NCBI GenBank assembly: GCA_018398765.1 | Contig: JAHBMJ010002084.1 | Location: 1 to 23,200, forward strand | Reading direction: 5' to 3' | DNA length: 23,200 bases | From: Chromera velia | Taxonomy: Eukaryota > Sar > Chromeraceae | Part shown: piece after piece, positions 1 to 9,570 of the stretch | Layout: each line of letters begins with the position of its first letter | How positions within the stretch are numbered: the first letter of the stretch is position 1 | The notes under the pieces: model-generated | The model's database searches: none | Told to the model about the DNA's origin: nothing | Seen by the model: only the letters and a program-made list of their open reading frames with translations | Made by a program: the position numbers and the translations under genes

Positions 1-1342
1 GCAGGCCACTACGAAGGTCTGCGTGTCCAGCGCTCGGCCCTGCGTGCATGGGGAGAGGGGGGGGAACCAGAGAGATCGAGACGGGCAGGCAGGCAGGCAG
101 GCAGGGAAACGGAGAGAGGGTAGAGGGCCGTCGGGTGGATGGATGTAGGCAGGATAGTTCTTTCAACCTTTGGTTGTTTCACATCAGTGGGAGAGAAAGT
201 CGGTCATGCACATGTGTGCGAACGCAGAGATTCAGTTGTGAGGCCCGCGCTTGGGGTCATCAGGGGAGAAACGGATAGAAAGAATGAAGAGAAGGCGACT
301 CACCCATGCCAAGTCATGCACTGACCCACTCACACATTCATTCCTTCACTGAGTGTGAAGCTATCACAATGAGAACAGAAAGATCACCTTCCAAGCCTTT
401 TGTTTACTTCTGGAAAGAAAAGGAGACTGCTGCTGTGCCTGACTGTTGAACCTTCAAATTGTGTTCAGAGGGAGGGAAAATCCCATCAACCAACCACAGT
501 CTTTCTTTATCTTTTTTTGAGAAGACGAACAGACGTCCTCCTAGCTTCCCTGCAGAGAGACACACCCCTTAATTCCTGACCGTACCGTCATCAATTTCTT
601 CCAGTGTGCGGGCCCAGTGGTCGAGTTGAAGGCTCCGGGGTAGATCAAAACTTTGGCCCCCCTCTCTCTCATACAGAGAGCCAACTCGGCAAATCGAACG
701 TCGTAGCAAATGGCCAAACCTGCAAGCAAGTACAACAAGTAGATATCAAAGTGGAATGACAACATTTCCTTCCCGCAAAAAAAAGGGCTTCTTATGAATA
801 GATATGTTGTTTTGGTGATTTTGTTTGAGCCCTGATTTCAGTACATATTTGAAACGCTACAAAAGCACGAAAAGAAAAGAAAAACGAGACAGCGACTGCT
901 GAATGAAACGAAAAGCAACGCGGAAAGTAAAAAAAAGGAAGAAGAAAAAACGCAAAGTTCGCCAAAGACAAGAACCGTTGAGTCCGTACTCAAATGAAAG
1001 AAAATCTTCGTGGGGGGGACAGAGGGATGCAGAGAGAGATTTGCTTCGATGGATGGACGGAGCATACAGGACAGACAGAAGAGCATCGATCAGCCTCCGA
1101 CTTTCACTTATCTCTGTAGCACGACACGCTCAAAATCCAGCCCCGGGGGCTCTCTCAATCAGACACACATGCAGAAGAGAGAGAGACATAGCCCGTTCCC
1201 CTTTCCTTTCAGATCCCTGACTGACTGACGGACCCGTTGTTCCCCATGGCCCCTCGAAGGTTGTGATCTCAGAGCCTTCACACACACACACACAGAGGGA
1301 GAGAGGGAGAGAGGGAGAGAGGGAGAAAGAGAGAGAGAGAGG

Positions 1343-1390
<48 letters not shown>

Positions 1391-1615
1391 GAGTCATCGA
1401 CACGTGCACGTACAGAGATGAACTATGTACCTCGTTCAAAAGGAAAAGAAATAGGCCGGCCAACATGTGCTGAGCTCAGTCCTGTAGGGAGGGAAGTGAA
1501 AAAGACATGCGGCATTCTTGAAGCAGAAAATTAAGGAAGGGAAAAGAACATTTTAATGCAGAAAGCAAGCTCTCTCTCTCTTCGAGATCACGGCCGAGAG
1601 AGTTCAACAACAGAC

Positions 1616-1658
<43 letters not shown>

Positions 1659-4271
1659 AAAAAAGAAAGGGCAGGAAAGACATAAAATCAATTGAGACTC
1701 AGGAACTTCAAGAGAAATGGATCGCGTGGGACCGCGCTCGAGCTATTTGTCCCACCTGCCGTGAGTGTGTCCGACTCCTTGAATGTGATCTTTCCAGGTA
1801 CGTTGATGTCAAACAGGTGCACCTGTATCGGTAGACAGAAAGAAAAGCAAACGGAGGGAGGGAGGGAGGGAGGGAGGGATACAGCGATTAAGGAAAGTTG
1901 CAAAGAGAGAAAGGAAGCGAGCGAGCAAGACAGAATGAGAGAGAGAGAGGAAGACGACAGAAACACGACCACACAGCAACGGACACGCGGAGAGACAGAG
2001 AGACAGATAGCAAGAACTAGGCAGAGAAAGCCCAACGGAGCGAAATGGGGGACTGTCCAAATGGATCAAGCGAGCAGGGTGCGTGGCGGCGAGAGAGTCT
2101 CCTCACTCAAGTAGTTGAGAAGACTCCTTGTAACGCTTTGGCCGTTTGTTCCACACACTTCTTCCACCCCCCTTTCTGTGATCGGCATTGCGTCATGCCA
2201 CGCTGCCTTTTTCTCCTCCTCCCTTCCTTCCTTCCTTCATGCATCCACGCATGGATCGATGAAATCCCGATGGGCGAATTGATGGGCGGGGGGTGAATGG
2301 ATGGATGGATGGAGAAAGCAATAAAGGAAGGGAGAGAAGGGGCTGTCTGAGAAGGTTCGCATTGCTCCCTCCCGTCCGTCTCTCCATCCATCGGTCTCTT
2401 CTCTTCCCTCACTTTTCTGTGTTTGGCGACAATGGTGCCGTCCGGTTTGAGGGCAAGGGAGGTGTTGTAAACTTTCCCTTCTTTCCCCTCAGAGATCGAA
2501 CCTCCAATCAGCCAAATTGAATTTCTGCACAAGAGGACGAACAGAGACAGTCACAAGAAGGGTTGAGGAACACAAACGGGCTCGCAGCAGACACACTGCA
2601 GGAAGGGAAAACAGATGGCACCTCACAATCTTGATGTGCATGGCGTTTGCCTCCCGCCCCCTTTTTTTGGAGTTGTTAATGCATTTTTTTTTTCTCCGTC
2701 CCGGCTTCCACCCCCCCCACCTTTCTGTGTTCTTCTTCTATGCTCGTATGTCCACACTTCTGTCTTTTCTTTCGTTTCTGATTTGGCTCTTTCTGTCGGT
2801 CTGCCCCTTTCCTCTCTGAAGGGACGCCGAAAAAGAGCATTTACTTGGAGATTCACAAACAAAAGTGTTCCTTTCTTCTGAACCCCTGCAGACTGACTCT
2901 TTGGCAAGTTTCACGAGAAAAGCGGTGGAAGGACTGCAACAGAGAAAGAGAGAGAAATGGAGAATGGAAGAATGGAAGAATGGAATGAAGTCTTAGGAAG
3001 AAAGGGAGGGATGAAGAAAGACTTTTTGTACACACGGCGACATCAAACGATTGATGTGCGCGCAAGCAGCAAGAGAGACGAGCAGGCCAGAATCATTCAC
3101 GAGTTCTGACAGACTGCACTTTCAGCAGGGGGAGGAAGAGGGGGAAACAGAGGAAAAAGAAGAAAAGAAAATGAGAAGAGGAAGAATAAGAAGAAGAGGG
3201 AAATAGAGGGAAAACAAGAAAAGAAAATGCGAAGAAGAAGAAGAAGAAGAAAAAGAAGAAGAAGAAGAAAGACGGGCCCTGAGAGCTCTCTTAGACGTTT
3301 AGCCCATCGATCTACACGCGATATTCGGATGGAGGTGCACTCAGAAAGAAAGGCGCCTGTCTTGGAGTTGAACGGAAAGCCGACCTCTCTGCCTCGTTGA
3401 CTACCTCTCCTGGTCCGGGGACCGTCTCTGCGAAGGGCTCGAAGAACTGCATATTGAATCAGAAAAAAGGGAAAGTGGAAGTGAGGGGGTAGCAGAATGC
3501 TAAAGGAGACGGGAGGAGAACCGAAACACCGCATTGAGAGTGATACAAGGAGACGTGGTTATTTGAGACGCGGGAGACGGGAAGAGAACAGACACGGAGA
3601 CGGTGTGGAAGGAATGAAGGGAGGGAGGGACTACAGCACGCCGACACCCCTCTGATACGCCGAAAAAAAATGGAAGGCCGAGAGCAGACGCTTACTTCCG
3701 TTGCCCTTTCGAGTGGAATCTTTCTGGCAGACTGAGCAGGCTGACTGACTGACCTTCGTGCCATACGGACAGTTGAACATTTCTGCACAGAGCCATGGGG
3801 GGAGGGCGACACAGTGTCAACACATTGTGACCTTGTGGTCAGAATGAAGGAGACAGACAAAGAGGCTCACCAGGCAAGATAACCATGGACAGTCCCGGCT
3901 CCTTTTTCTTGGCTTCCTCAACGAATTCCTTGGCAGACGCGAGGGCGACCTTGCGGGCTTCTGAGACCTCGAGGGCAGATGAGACAGAAGGGGTCTGCAG
4001 GCAGAAAAGATAAAGTGAGGGTGCAATCATGCACGTGACCTTCTCGGTCATGAAGGCAGAAGTGCGCACTCACCTGACACAAAGCGACGGTGAATTTGTC
4101 TGCACTCATAGCGGTCACAGAGCGGAGCGAAGAGAACGATCGCTTTGGAGACGCCAAACGGAAGTGGACAGAAAACCGCGAGGAAACAGGTCTACTGAAG
4201 GACTGGGCAACAACAAAGAAGCTCTGAAGACACACAGAGCGTCGACGCATTGGAAATACCCAACTCAACAA
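1..4271 (-). CDS. NIT2: Omega-amidase (NIT2-type nitrilase-superfamily amidohydrolase), 10 exons, C-terminus off the left edge
   Basis: Reconstructed exons on the complement: 4074-4271, 3871-3994, 3754-3782, 3385-3446, 2898-2933, 2413-2524, 1756-1822, 1234-1275, 586-719, <1-39. All introns are GT-AG, phases agree throughout, and the sum is 843 bp (281 codons). The family hydrolyses alpha-ketoglutaramate or alpha-ketosuccinamate to the 2-oxo acid plus ammonia. The nitrilase triad is visible: Glu108 ([10 protein letters not shown]), Lys187 (KHRKVHLFDI) and Cys228 ([10 protein letters not shown]), followed by [14 protein letters not shown]. Lys-to-Cys spacing (41) equals human NIT2. Glu-to-Lys is 10 longer and contains ESPSTAFL, resembling plant NIT2. 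The first 54 residues before [12 protein letters not shown] are Arg/Ser-rich with few acidic residues, so they could be a mitochondrial presequence; a start at Met 55 would give a cytosolic form. Least certain are exon 8 (1234-1275) and the exon 4 donor (AG|GTCGGC), both chosen by phase and homology. Confidence 0.93.
1279..1381. repeat. CA then GAGAGGGA/GA microsatellite next to NIT2 exon 8
   Basis: A (CA)n tract passes into (GAGAGGGA)n and (GA)n on the plus strand. Read on the NIT2 coding strand it is a long CT tract, then TG repeats, ending directly at the proposed AAG acceptor of exon 8. It therefore occupies the place of the polypyrimidine tract. Confidence 0.9.
1612..1672. repeat. AAAG tetranucleotide microsatellite
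   Basis: About 13 near-perfect GAAA units lie inside the NIT2 intron between exons 7 and 8. On the coding strand they read as a CTTT tract. No coding is seen here. Confidence 0.92.
1854..1879. repeat. GGGA microsatellite in NIT2 intron
   Basis: About six GGGA units lie 32 bp upstream (coding-strand sense) of the acceptor of NIT2 exon 7. On the coding strand this is a CCCT pyrimidine tract. Confidence 0.9.
3140..3270. repeat. GAA/GGAAGA-rich purine tract in NIT2 intron
   Basis: Irregular GAAGAAGA and GAGGAAGA repeats on the plus strand, in the intron between NIT2 exons 4 and 5. Open frames across it are low-complexity and are not taken as genes. Confidence 0.85.
4050..4271 (-). other. Possible organelle-targeting leader of NIT2
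   Basis: Exon 1 is open from an ATG at 4271 to the donor after 4074. The 54 codons ahead of the conserved amidase start ([12 protein letters not shown]) include [12 protein letters not shown] and SPKRSFSS, with many Arg and Ser and no Asp or Glu. This composition suits a mitochondrial presequence. It could instead be 5' untranslated sequence that happens to be open, with translation starting at the second Met. Confidence 0.45.
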
Positions 4272-4341
4272 CGACTGCGAAAGGCAATGAAGAGAGACTT
4301 CATTGGCCGAAAGTTGCTCTCTTCAGCTCGGTGGGGATGAC
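4272..4341. promoter_or_regulatory. Short divergent intergenic interval between NIT2 and the EF-hand-like gene
   Basis: Only 70 bp separate the upstream NIT2 start codon (4271, minus) from the first ATG of the plus-strand frame (4342). If both starts are right, the promoters must overlap the 5' exons or be shared. No TATA box or other named element was recognised. Confidence 0.3.
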
Positions 4342-7300
4342 ATGTCAGTAGCAAGAAGATTCGACGCACGCAAAATTTACGCGAATCTGCGGCACTTAAC
4401 AAAATTAAACAAAGTTGCAGATTCACATAGATTCACTGTCTCCGCTAATTCATATCGATCCGGCCACGAGTCTGACACATGTCTGACACAATTAAAAGCT
4501 GAACTTGCTGCTGAATTCGAAGGCCGACTCCGGCGACTCGTTGAACAGTCCAACCGACTTTTATGCTGAAGATGTGCGAAACAAGGCACTCAGCGATAAT
4601 TGTAACAAGACTGTCAACACTTGTCATCACTTGTCAGGAACAACATTTTTGTTGCCCGCGTTGCTTCGTTTCTTGATCAACCATGGAGCAGGATCCAGCA
4701 GGCCACACCTTCAGCTTTTATTCCCTCAGAGTTTATTGATTCTTGCAATCTCCCCTGAACGCTTAACTCTCCGCTTGTACAGATTCACTGCGTGAGAACG
4801 AGAGACTCGGGGAAGATGCAGAGACATCTAGACGGTGTGATTACTTCTCTTTATGTCCAGATCTACGGACGCGTGGATTTGGTGCGGATCTTGATTCAAG
4901 GGTTTCGCTGCCGAAACAGCACCAATGTCTCCAAACAGGAAATGGAGCAGACACTCCACTCCACCGGTATTTATAATATTTCAGAAGCAGATGCACAGAT
5001 CCTCCATGACGTACAAGGGCAACTGGCGGGCCCTGATTGATCAAATTACGACAGGCACCTACACTGCAGTCAGGAGGATGTTGGTAGACGGAGTCTTTGA
5101 CAATCTTAAAGACAAGATCCCAAGGTTGCAGGAAGACGCACTGGCTGCCTGCCTTGCCCAGTGGCAGTTTCCTGAACTATCCTGAACCCACCAGATCGGA
5201 TCTCCTTCAAGCTTGTCAGGGGCTTGCGGAGGAATGCAGTGAAACCACCAGGAAAATTGTAAGGACACGTTTTCATGAGTGGTGTCAAGGAATTTCAGCA
5301 GCAATCCCTTCGGGCCAGGAGAGGGAGTTTTCCCAAATTCTCCGCTTTCTGAAAGATATTAACACCCCAAAAGAAGACAGATCTGAGCAGCTGGGCAGGC
5401 GGAAGCGCATGATTCTGAGAGCAAAGGTCTCTCTTTGCCTCCACCCCCCGCAAACAAAGGGAGAGTGTCTGTTCGAGGCCTTCAACACCTCTGACCAGAC
5501 TGACAACCCTCAGCACTTGGCTGACTTCTCTACATTCAGTGATGCTTTAGCGCGCATTGGGGTAACACTCACTCAGGGTAAGAGGCTTGTTCTCTTCGAA
5601 CACTTAGCTGAGACGTACCCTTCCGGAGTTCTGCCCGACTCGTTGAGTGAGGGAGGGAATGTGGAAGGAAGCAGCTCATTGAACTTTGAGCAGCTGGCCT
5701 CAGGTTTCTTTGAGGGGAATGATCTGGAGCGCTGTGGTGTGGACGATCTGCTAGACGATCTGGCTTCAATGGTCAGACACAAAATGGCGTACCGTGTTTC
5801 TTTTTTCCCACAAGTTCTGAAGTCCTGCAGAGAGAACCCGTGTCCTACTTTTGGAATCGACGGAATGAAAGGGTCTTATTGGTGGGGGAATGAGGTCTTG
5901 GACAGGCATGGTCTAAACGTGGAATACGCAGTAACAAACCGCGCACTGGAAGAGGTGGAGGGGAGGATTGACAATCTGGTGCGTCTGATCTGTGAGCCCC
6001 TGTACGACGCAGAAAGAAGAAAGACCGTCGACGGACTCTTCGATCGGTTCTCTGGAACCGAAGAGGGGGTTGTCCGGCTTTCCCTGGGTATGCTGGTAGT
6101 CTAAGAAAGAGCGAGGCAGCGGATGGGAGGACAGGTCTGTTTCCACAATGACGATGACTCAGAGATCGATCTGGTGGACGAATTTGAAGCGGCAGCAGAC
6201 AGCATGAACTTCAAGAAGGGGTTGAGCAAAGAGGAGGTGCATGAGTTCTGCACTCTTCTCTCCGGCGTTTTCCCGTCTTCCAACCAGTTCAAAAAGTACC
6301 TGACGAGCATGTGGGTGCAGGCGACCGCACAGCTTCAGGTCGGTGCCACTGGATGTCAGTGCCGTTCTTACGGCATAAAAACAAAGAGATAGGCGACACG
6401 TACTTACGGATTCTTCTTTCTCTCCCGGGTGAACGTTGCGATATTGCTGCAGCTCTTGTTCTCACCTTTTTCTGCCGATCTTTCTTGGTTATGTTTGACT
6501 GATCTGACACTCAACGTTCTAACAAAGTTGCATGCGGTAAATGAAAGGGGGCGCGTGCATTTCTACCTGTCACATTCCTTCGATTCAAATTGAATGTGAG
6601 AAAGCAAGAACCCTGCATCTTCTTCTTTTTGTTGGTTCTTGAGTTGGCTTACTAGCCTTCTGTCCTCACATGTTTGCATCTTTCTGTAACTCTTGCAGCC
6701 CACGCAGGCTGTCAGTGACCGGCCGATTCGGAAAGAAAACACACGTCATGGAGAATCAGGGAGATTCACAGACAGAGTGGAGAGAAGGAAGAAGAGAGGG
6801 CTTGGATACGCAGCGGAGGCTTCAGGCACTTCCGACTCAGAAGCTAAGGTCAGCTGCTGCCGCAGCTATATGTGGCGTTCAACTTGTCATAGCAGTGCCT
6901 GAACCTCAAGGAAGCTCGCTCGGCGACGTTCCTCGATCTGATTGCGGTTCTTTCTCTCACATGATCATGCAATCAAACCTCGAGCATACATGCAGCTAGG
7001 GTCTTTGTCTTCCTGCTTCTGTCCTGAATTCAGATCGATCATGCATCGATCGATCATAAAGATCGTGATGGCGGCAGACAAATGAAGCAATTAATCATCA
7101 TTTGCAGCTGTTGCCATGCTTATTCCAGAGGGATATGGGTGTTCTGCATGAGACAGACTCAGGCTGACAGAGCACGACATCCCATGATTGATTCACCGAC
7201 CAATAAAGACACGCCAGCCAGAAAGGAAGACGACACACGGAGTAAAGATCAGTCGAACTCTCCAGCGCATTGCAGAAAAAAGGAAATACAGGGGGAAAGA

Positions 7301-7411
7301 CCTTCAGACATCCATATTTTCACGCCCCTCTGACTGTACGCTTTTATTTCATAGCAGTCCAGTGGAGTTATCAGGATTGACCCGAATAAACAAACTCACG
7401 ACACTGCATGA
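4342..7411 (+). CDS. EF-hand-like protein gene, frame-disrupted (possible pseudogene)
   Basis: Coding character is clear but no single frame covers it. Segments: 4342-4569 (frame 1, e.g. LKAELAAEFEGRLRRLVEQ), about 4783-5040 (frame 1), up to 5185 (frame 2), 5190-6338 (frame 3, with a TAA at 6102-6104), 6699-6848 (50 codons, acceptor TAACTCTTGCAG, donor AAG|GTCAGC) and a doubtful last exon 7358-7411. Three helix-loop-helix units resemble degenerate EF-hands: near 4855-5010 (VSKQEMEQTLHSTGIY), 5463-5720 (CLFEAFNT... then FSDALARIGVTLTQ) and 6150-6310 (GLSKEEVHEFCTLL). The loops lack most Ca2+ ligands, so a structural role is as likely as Ca2+ sensing. The 6338 donor (CAG|GTCGGT) and 6699 acceptor agree in phase, which argues against a processed copy. 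I do not recognise the exact family. The frame changes could be decay, assembly errors, very short introns or recoding. Confidence 0.5.
6699..6848 (+). CDS. Predicted internal exon of the EF-hand-like gene
   Basis: A pyrimidine-rich acceptor ends at 6698 and a GTCAGC donor starts at 6849. The exon is 50 codons, phase 0 at both ends, and joins in frame to the segment ending at 6338. The product is basic then acidic (RVERRKKRGLGY... ASGTSDSEAK) and looks disordered; no domain is recognised. Confidence 0.5.
6849..7357 (+). other. Probable intron or 3' sequence of the EF-hand-like gene
   Basis: No convincing coding. It holds a GATC-rich near-palindrome at 7033-7055 and an AATAAA at 7202-7207. 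It ends in TTTTATTTCATAGCAG, a good acceptor for the short candidate exon 7358-7411 (SSGVIRIDPNKQTHDTA, stop TGA). Confidence 0.35.
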
Positions 7412-7661
7412 ATGCAGATTTCTATCTCGCACTCAGCCAACGAATCTGACGTCGAGAAGAGCAGAAGCCTAGAGCAGAAGCAGGTCCTCGAGCAGGGAGC
7501 TAGGCAGGGAGGCGATCCCGGAAAGGCCTGTACAAGTCAAGTGAGTACTGTGAATTTTGAAGTCAATTAATCCGACAGTAAACGTGTAACTGCTGCGGTA
7601 TTTTCTCTTTTTTTTTTTTGTTCCTTCACGCTTCCGATTGTGTTTTCCAATATAATTTCGT
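7412..7661. other. Non-coding interval
   Basis: No supported gene on either strand. The sequence is AT-leaning, with a T run near 7610-7619, and leads into the foldback element. Confidence 0.5.
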
Positions 7662-8124
7662 ATTACGCATGCCGGGGGCGAGTGGGGCGCTTTTTGCCCC
7701 CCCCTCTGCATAGGAGACCGGCGCTTTTCCACAAAAAACTCGTTCTCATAATTGATAAGGAGTTAGAAGCTGAAACTTTGTGTAAGAAGACGTTGTAATG
7801 ATAGAAAAAGAACTATGGAACAGATTTTTTATATTATTTCTAGAAACATAGGCTGCCATATAAATTTTGTGAGCTTCATACCGTTTTTTTAACTGTTAAA
7901 AACCGTTAAAAAATGACTGCAAAATCAAAAAATTTATATGGCAGCTTATGTTTCTAGAAATAATATAAAAAATCTGTTCTATAGTTCTTTTTCTCTCGTT
8001 ACAACGTCTTTTTACACAAAGTTTCAGTTTCTAACTCATTACCAATTATGAGAACGAGTTTTTTGCGGAAATGCGCCGCTTTAGGGGGGCAAAAAGCACC
8101 CCATTCACCCCCGGCATGCGTAAT
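7662..8124. mobile_element. Foldback (MITE-like) element with ~200-bp inverted arms
   Basis: The left arm (7662 to about 7867) and right arm (about 7929 to 8124) are imperfect reverse complements over nearly their full length. Both ends carry ATTACGCATGCCGGGGG; shared inner blocks include AAAACTCGTTCTCATAATTG, GAAACTTTGTGTAA and AACAGATTTTTTATATTATT. The ~60-bp loop contains a smaller AT-rich hairpin. There is no transposase and no clear target-site duplication, so it is a non-autonomous element or a large palindrome of unknown family. Confidence 0.85.
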
Positions 8125-8394
8125 TTTTGTGCCTCTTCTCGCTTTATCCTTTTGTGTTTTCACCCGGTTAGCTCTCCTGGATGTTTTTCCAACTTTGAAG
8201 GAAAATTACATGGGGTGAGGTCATATTTTTCGTTCATAGTTCTTAGTCTGCTCCCTTCTTTTCCTCTCTCTATCCATCCACCCATGCAGCCACCTACATT
8301 TCTCCCTCTCTGCCGTTCCGTTGTTTCCAGACCTTTCCTTCAGGGCAGCACTTGGACCGATTATGAGGCTAGAGAGCAGTAGCGGGAGAGGTAA
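8125..8394. other. Non-coding interval
   Basis: Pyrimidine-rich plus strand without a convincing gene. It runs from the foldback element to a TAA that immediately precedes the coiled-coil-like stretch. Confidence 0.45.
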
Positions 8395-8649
8395 TATGCA
8401 GTTCTGTATGACATCTTTGAGAAGAGAGAGCGCGAGAAAGAGGAAGAGGAAAGGAAGAAGTGTGAGGAAGAGCAGAGAAGATGCGACGAAGAGGAGAGGA
8501 AACAGGCCGAAGTAGAGAGAATCCAAGATAAAAAAGAGAAGAGACAGGAAGAAGAGAAAAAGAGACATGAGGAAGAAGAGATACAAAAGGTGCAAAAGCA
8601 GGCAAGAAGGATGCAAAAGGAGGCAAGACAGAGCAGGAAAAAGGAGTAG
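8395..8649 (+). CDS. Possible terminal exon: charged coiled-coil tail
   Basis: 84 codons stay open from after a TAA (8392-8394) to a TAG (8647-8649), beginning LYDIFEKREREKEEEERKK and ending QARRMQKEARQSRKKE. It is almost wholly Glu, Lys, Arg and Gln, typical of a single long helix or coiled coil. There is no start codon, so it would be a 3' exon entered near the AG at 8399-8400, whose upstream tract is purine-rich and weak. Polypurine DNA often stays open by chance, so this may not be a gene. Confidence 0.3.
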   Translation, partial: YAVLYDIFEKREREKEEEERKKCEEEQRRCDEEERKQAEVERIQDKKEKRQEEEKKRHEEEEIQKVQKQARRMQKEARQSRKKE

Positions 8650-8691
8650 GAGGAGAGTCCTACACAACAAAAGAAGCCACTCACCGTTAGA

Positions 8692-8835
8692 CTAAGTGTT
8701 AGCTTGCACCCCATCGCATCCACCAGCATCAGCTAGAGCATCAGCCATAATGCTCTGCTTCAGGTCGTCGTGCATGGCCGGAGTTATGAAGTTGAGTCTA
8801 GAGTTGAGTACGAAGTGCGCGCATATCGAGTCGAT
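8692..8835 (-). CDS. Terminal coding exon of an unidentified minus-strand gene
   Basis: On the complement, CTTTTACTTTCAG is a strong acceptor followed by 47 codons and a TAG stop. The peptide begins IDSICAHFVLNSRLNFITPA, continues MHDDLKQSIMADAL and ends GVQANT; it looks like ordinary mixed-composition protein. No family is recognised. Upstream exons should lie to the right. One candidate ends at 9585 (DVVLFQNVFVKALDG, donor GG|GTCAGT), but its phase does not join directly, so another exon or a different gene is needed. A strong donor (ACG|GTGAGT) sits just after the stop. Confidence 0.55.
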   Translation of the reverse strand: MDSICAHFVLNSRLNFITPAMHDDLKQSIMADALADAGGCDGVQANT

Positions 8836-9170
8836 CTGAAAGTAAAAGAGAAGCCCAGGAAGGGAAGGGACAGATACAAAATGTGAATGAAAGGATCATG
8901 GTGCAGAGAGGAACTGAAACAACTCGTGAATTGAGGAGGGCGAAAACATAAACGCTAATGCAGAGACATCGATATGGAGAACGCGGAATCGGAGAGAACA
9001 AACAGAACACTGAGATTATATAGAAGAGAAGAGCTGGACAAGCAGCAAACATGCAAAAGAAACGCAGACTAGATGCGAAATGAAATATATGAGCACAGAA
9101 AGATGAGAGAAGCAGTGTATGGGTCAAAAATCACCCACCCACCCATCCATCCACCCATGTAGTATGGCAC
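8836..9170. other. Non-coding interval, probable intron
   Basis: No coding signal was found. If the minus-strand exon at 8692-8835 is real, this is the start of its upstream intron. Confidence 0.4.
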
Positions 9171-9377
9171 ACACACACGTACACACTTACATAAACTCTC
9201 TCTCTCTCACACACATACATACATACATATACACACACTTACATAAACTCTCTCTCTCTCTCTCTTTGTCTCTCTCTCTCTCTCTCTCTGACTCACAGTC
9301 ACACACACATACACACACACACACACATACGCCCATACACACACACACACACGCGCGCGCACAGTGTCACACGCACG

Positions 9378-9435
<58 letters not shown>

Positions 9436-9567
9436 TACACACACACACACACACATACACACACATATACACACACACACACATACATACACACACACAT
9501 ACATACACATACACACATACACACACACACACACACATACATACACACAGAGAGAGAGAGAGAGAGA
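9171..9567. repeat. Long CA/CT/CATA compound microsatellite
   Basis: Nearly 400 bp of (CA)n, (CT)n, (CATA)n and a final (GA)n. Open frames on both strands here (Thr-His or Cys-Val repeats) are artefacts of the dinucleotide repeats. Confidence 0.97.
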
Positions 9568-9570
9568 CAG

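Noticed and set aside
3097-3534. Minus-strand Leu/Phe/Pro-rich open frame
   Set aside because: It crosses NIT2 introns and a GAA repeat; the real exon here (3385-3446) uses a different frame.
3680-3722. Extra NIT2 exon (AAAGATTCCACTCGAAAGG, flanked by CAG and GTAAGC)
   Set aside because: It has plausible splice sites, but its peptide does not match the family; joining 3754 directly to 3446 gives the conserved YGTK-FFEPFAE sequence.
6092-6115. 24-nt GT-AG micro-intron removing the in-frame TAA
   Set aside because: Far shorter than any inferred intron in this window (minimum 79 bp) and without a pyrimidine tract; chance GT and AG are likely.
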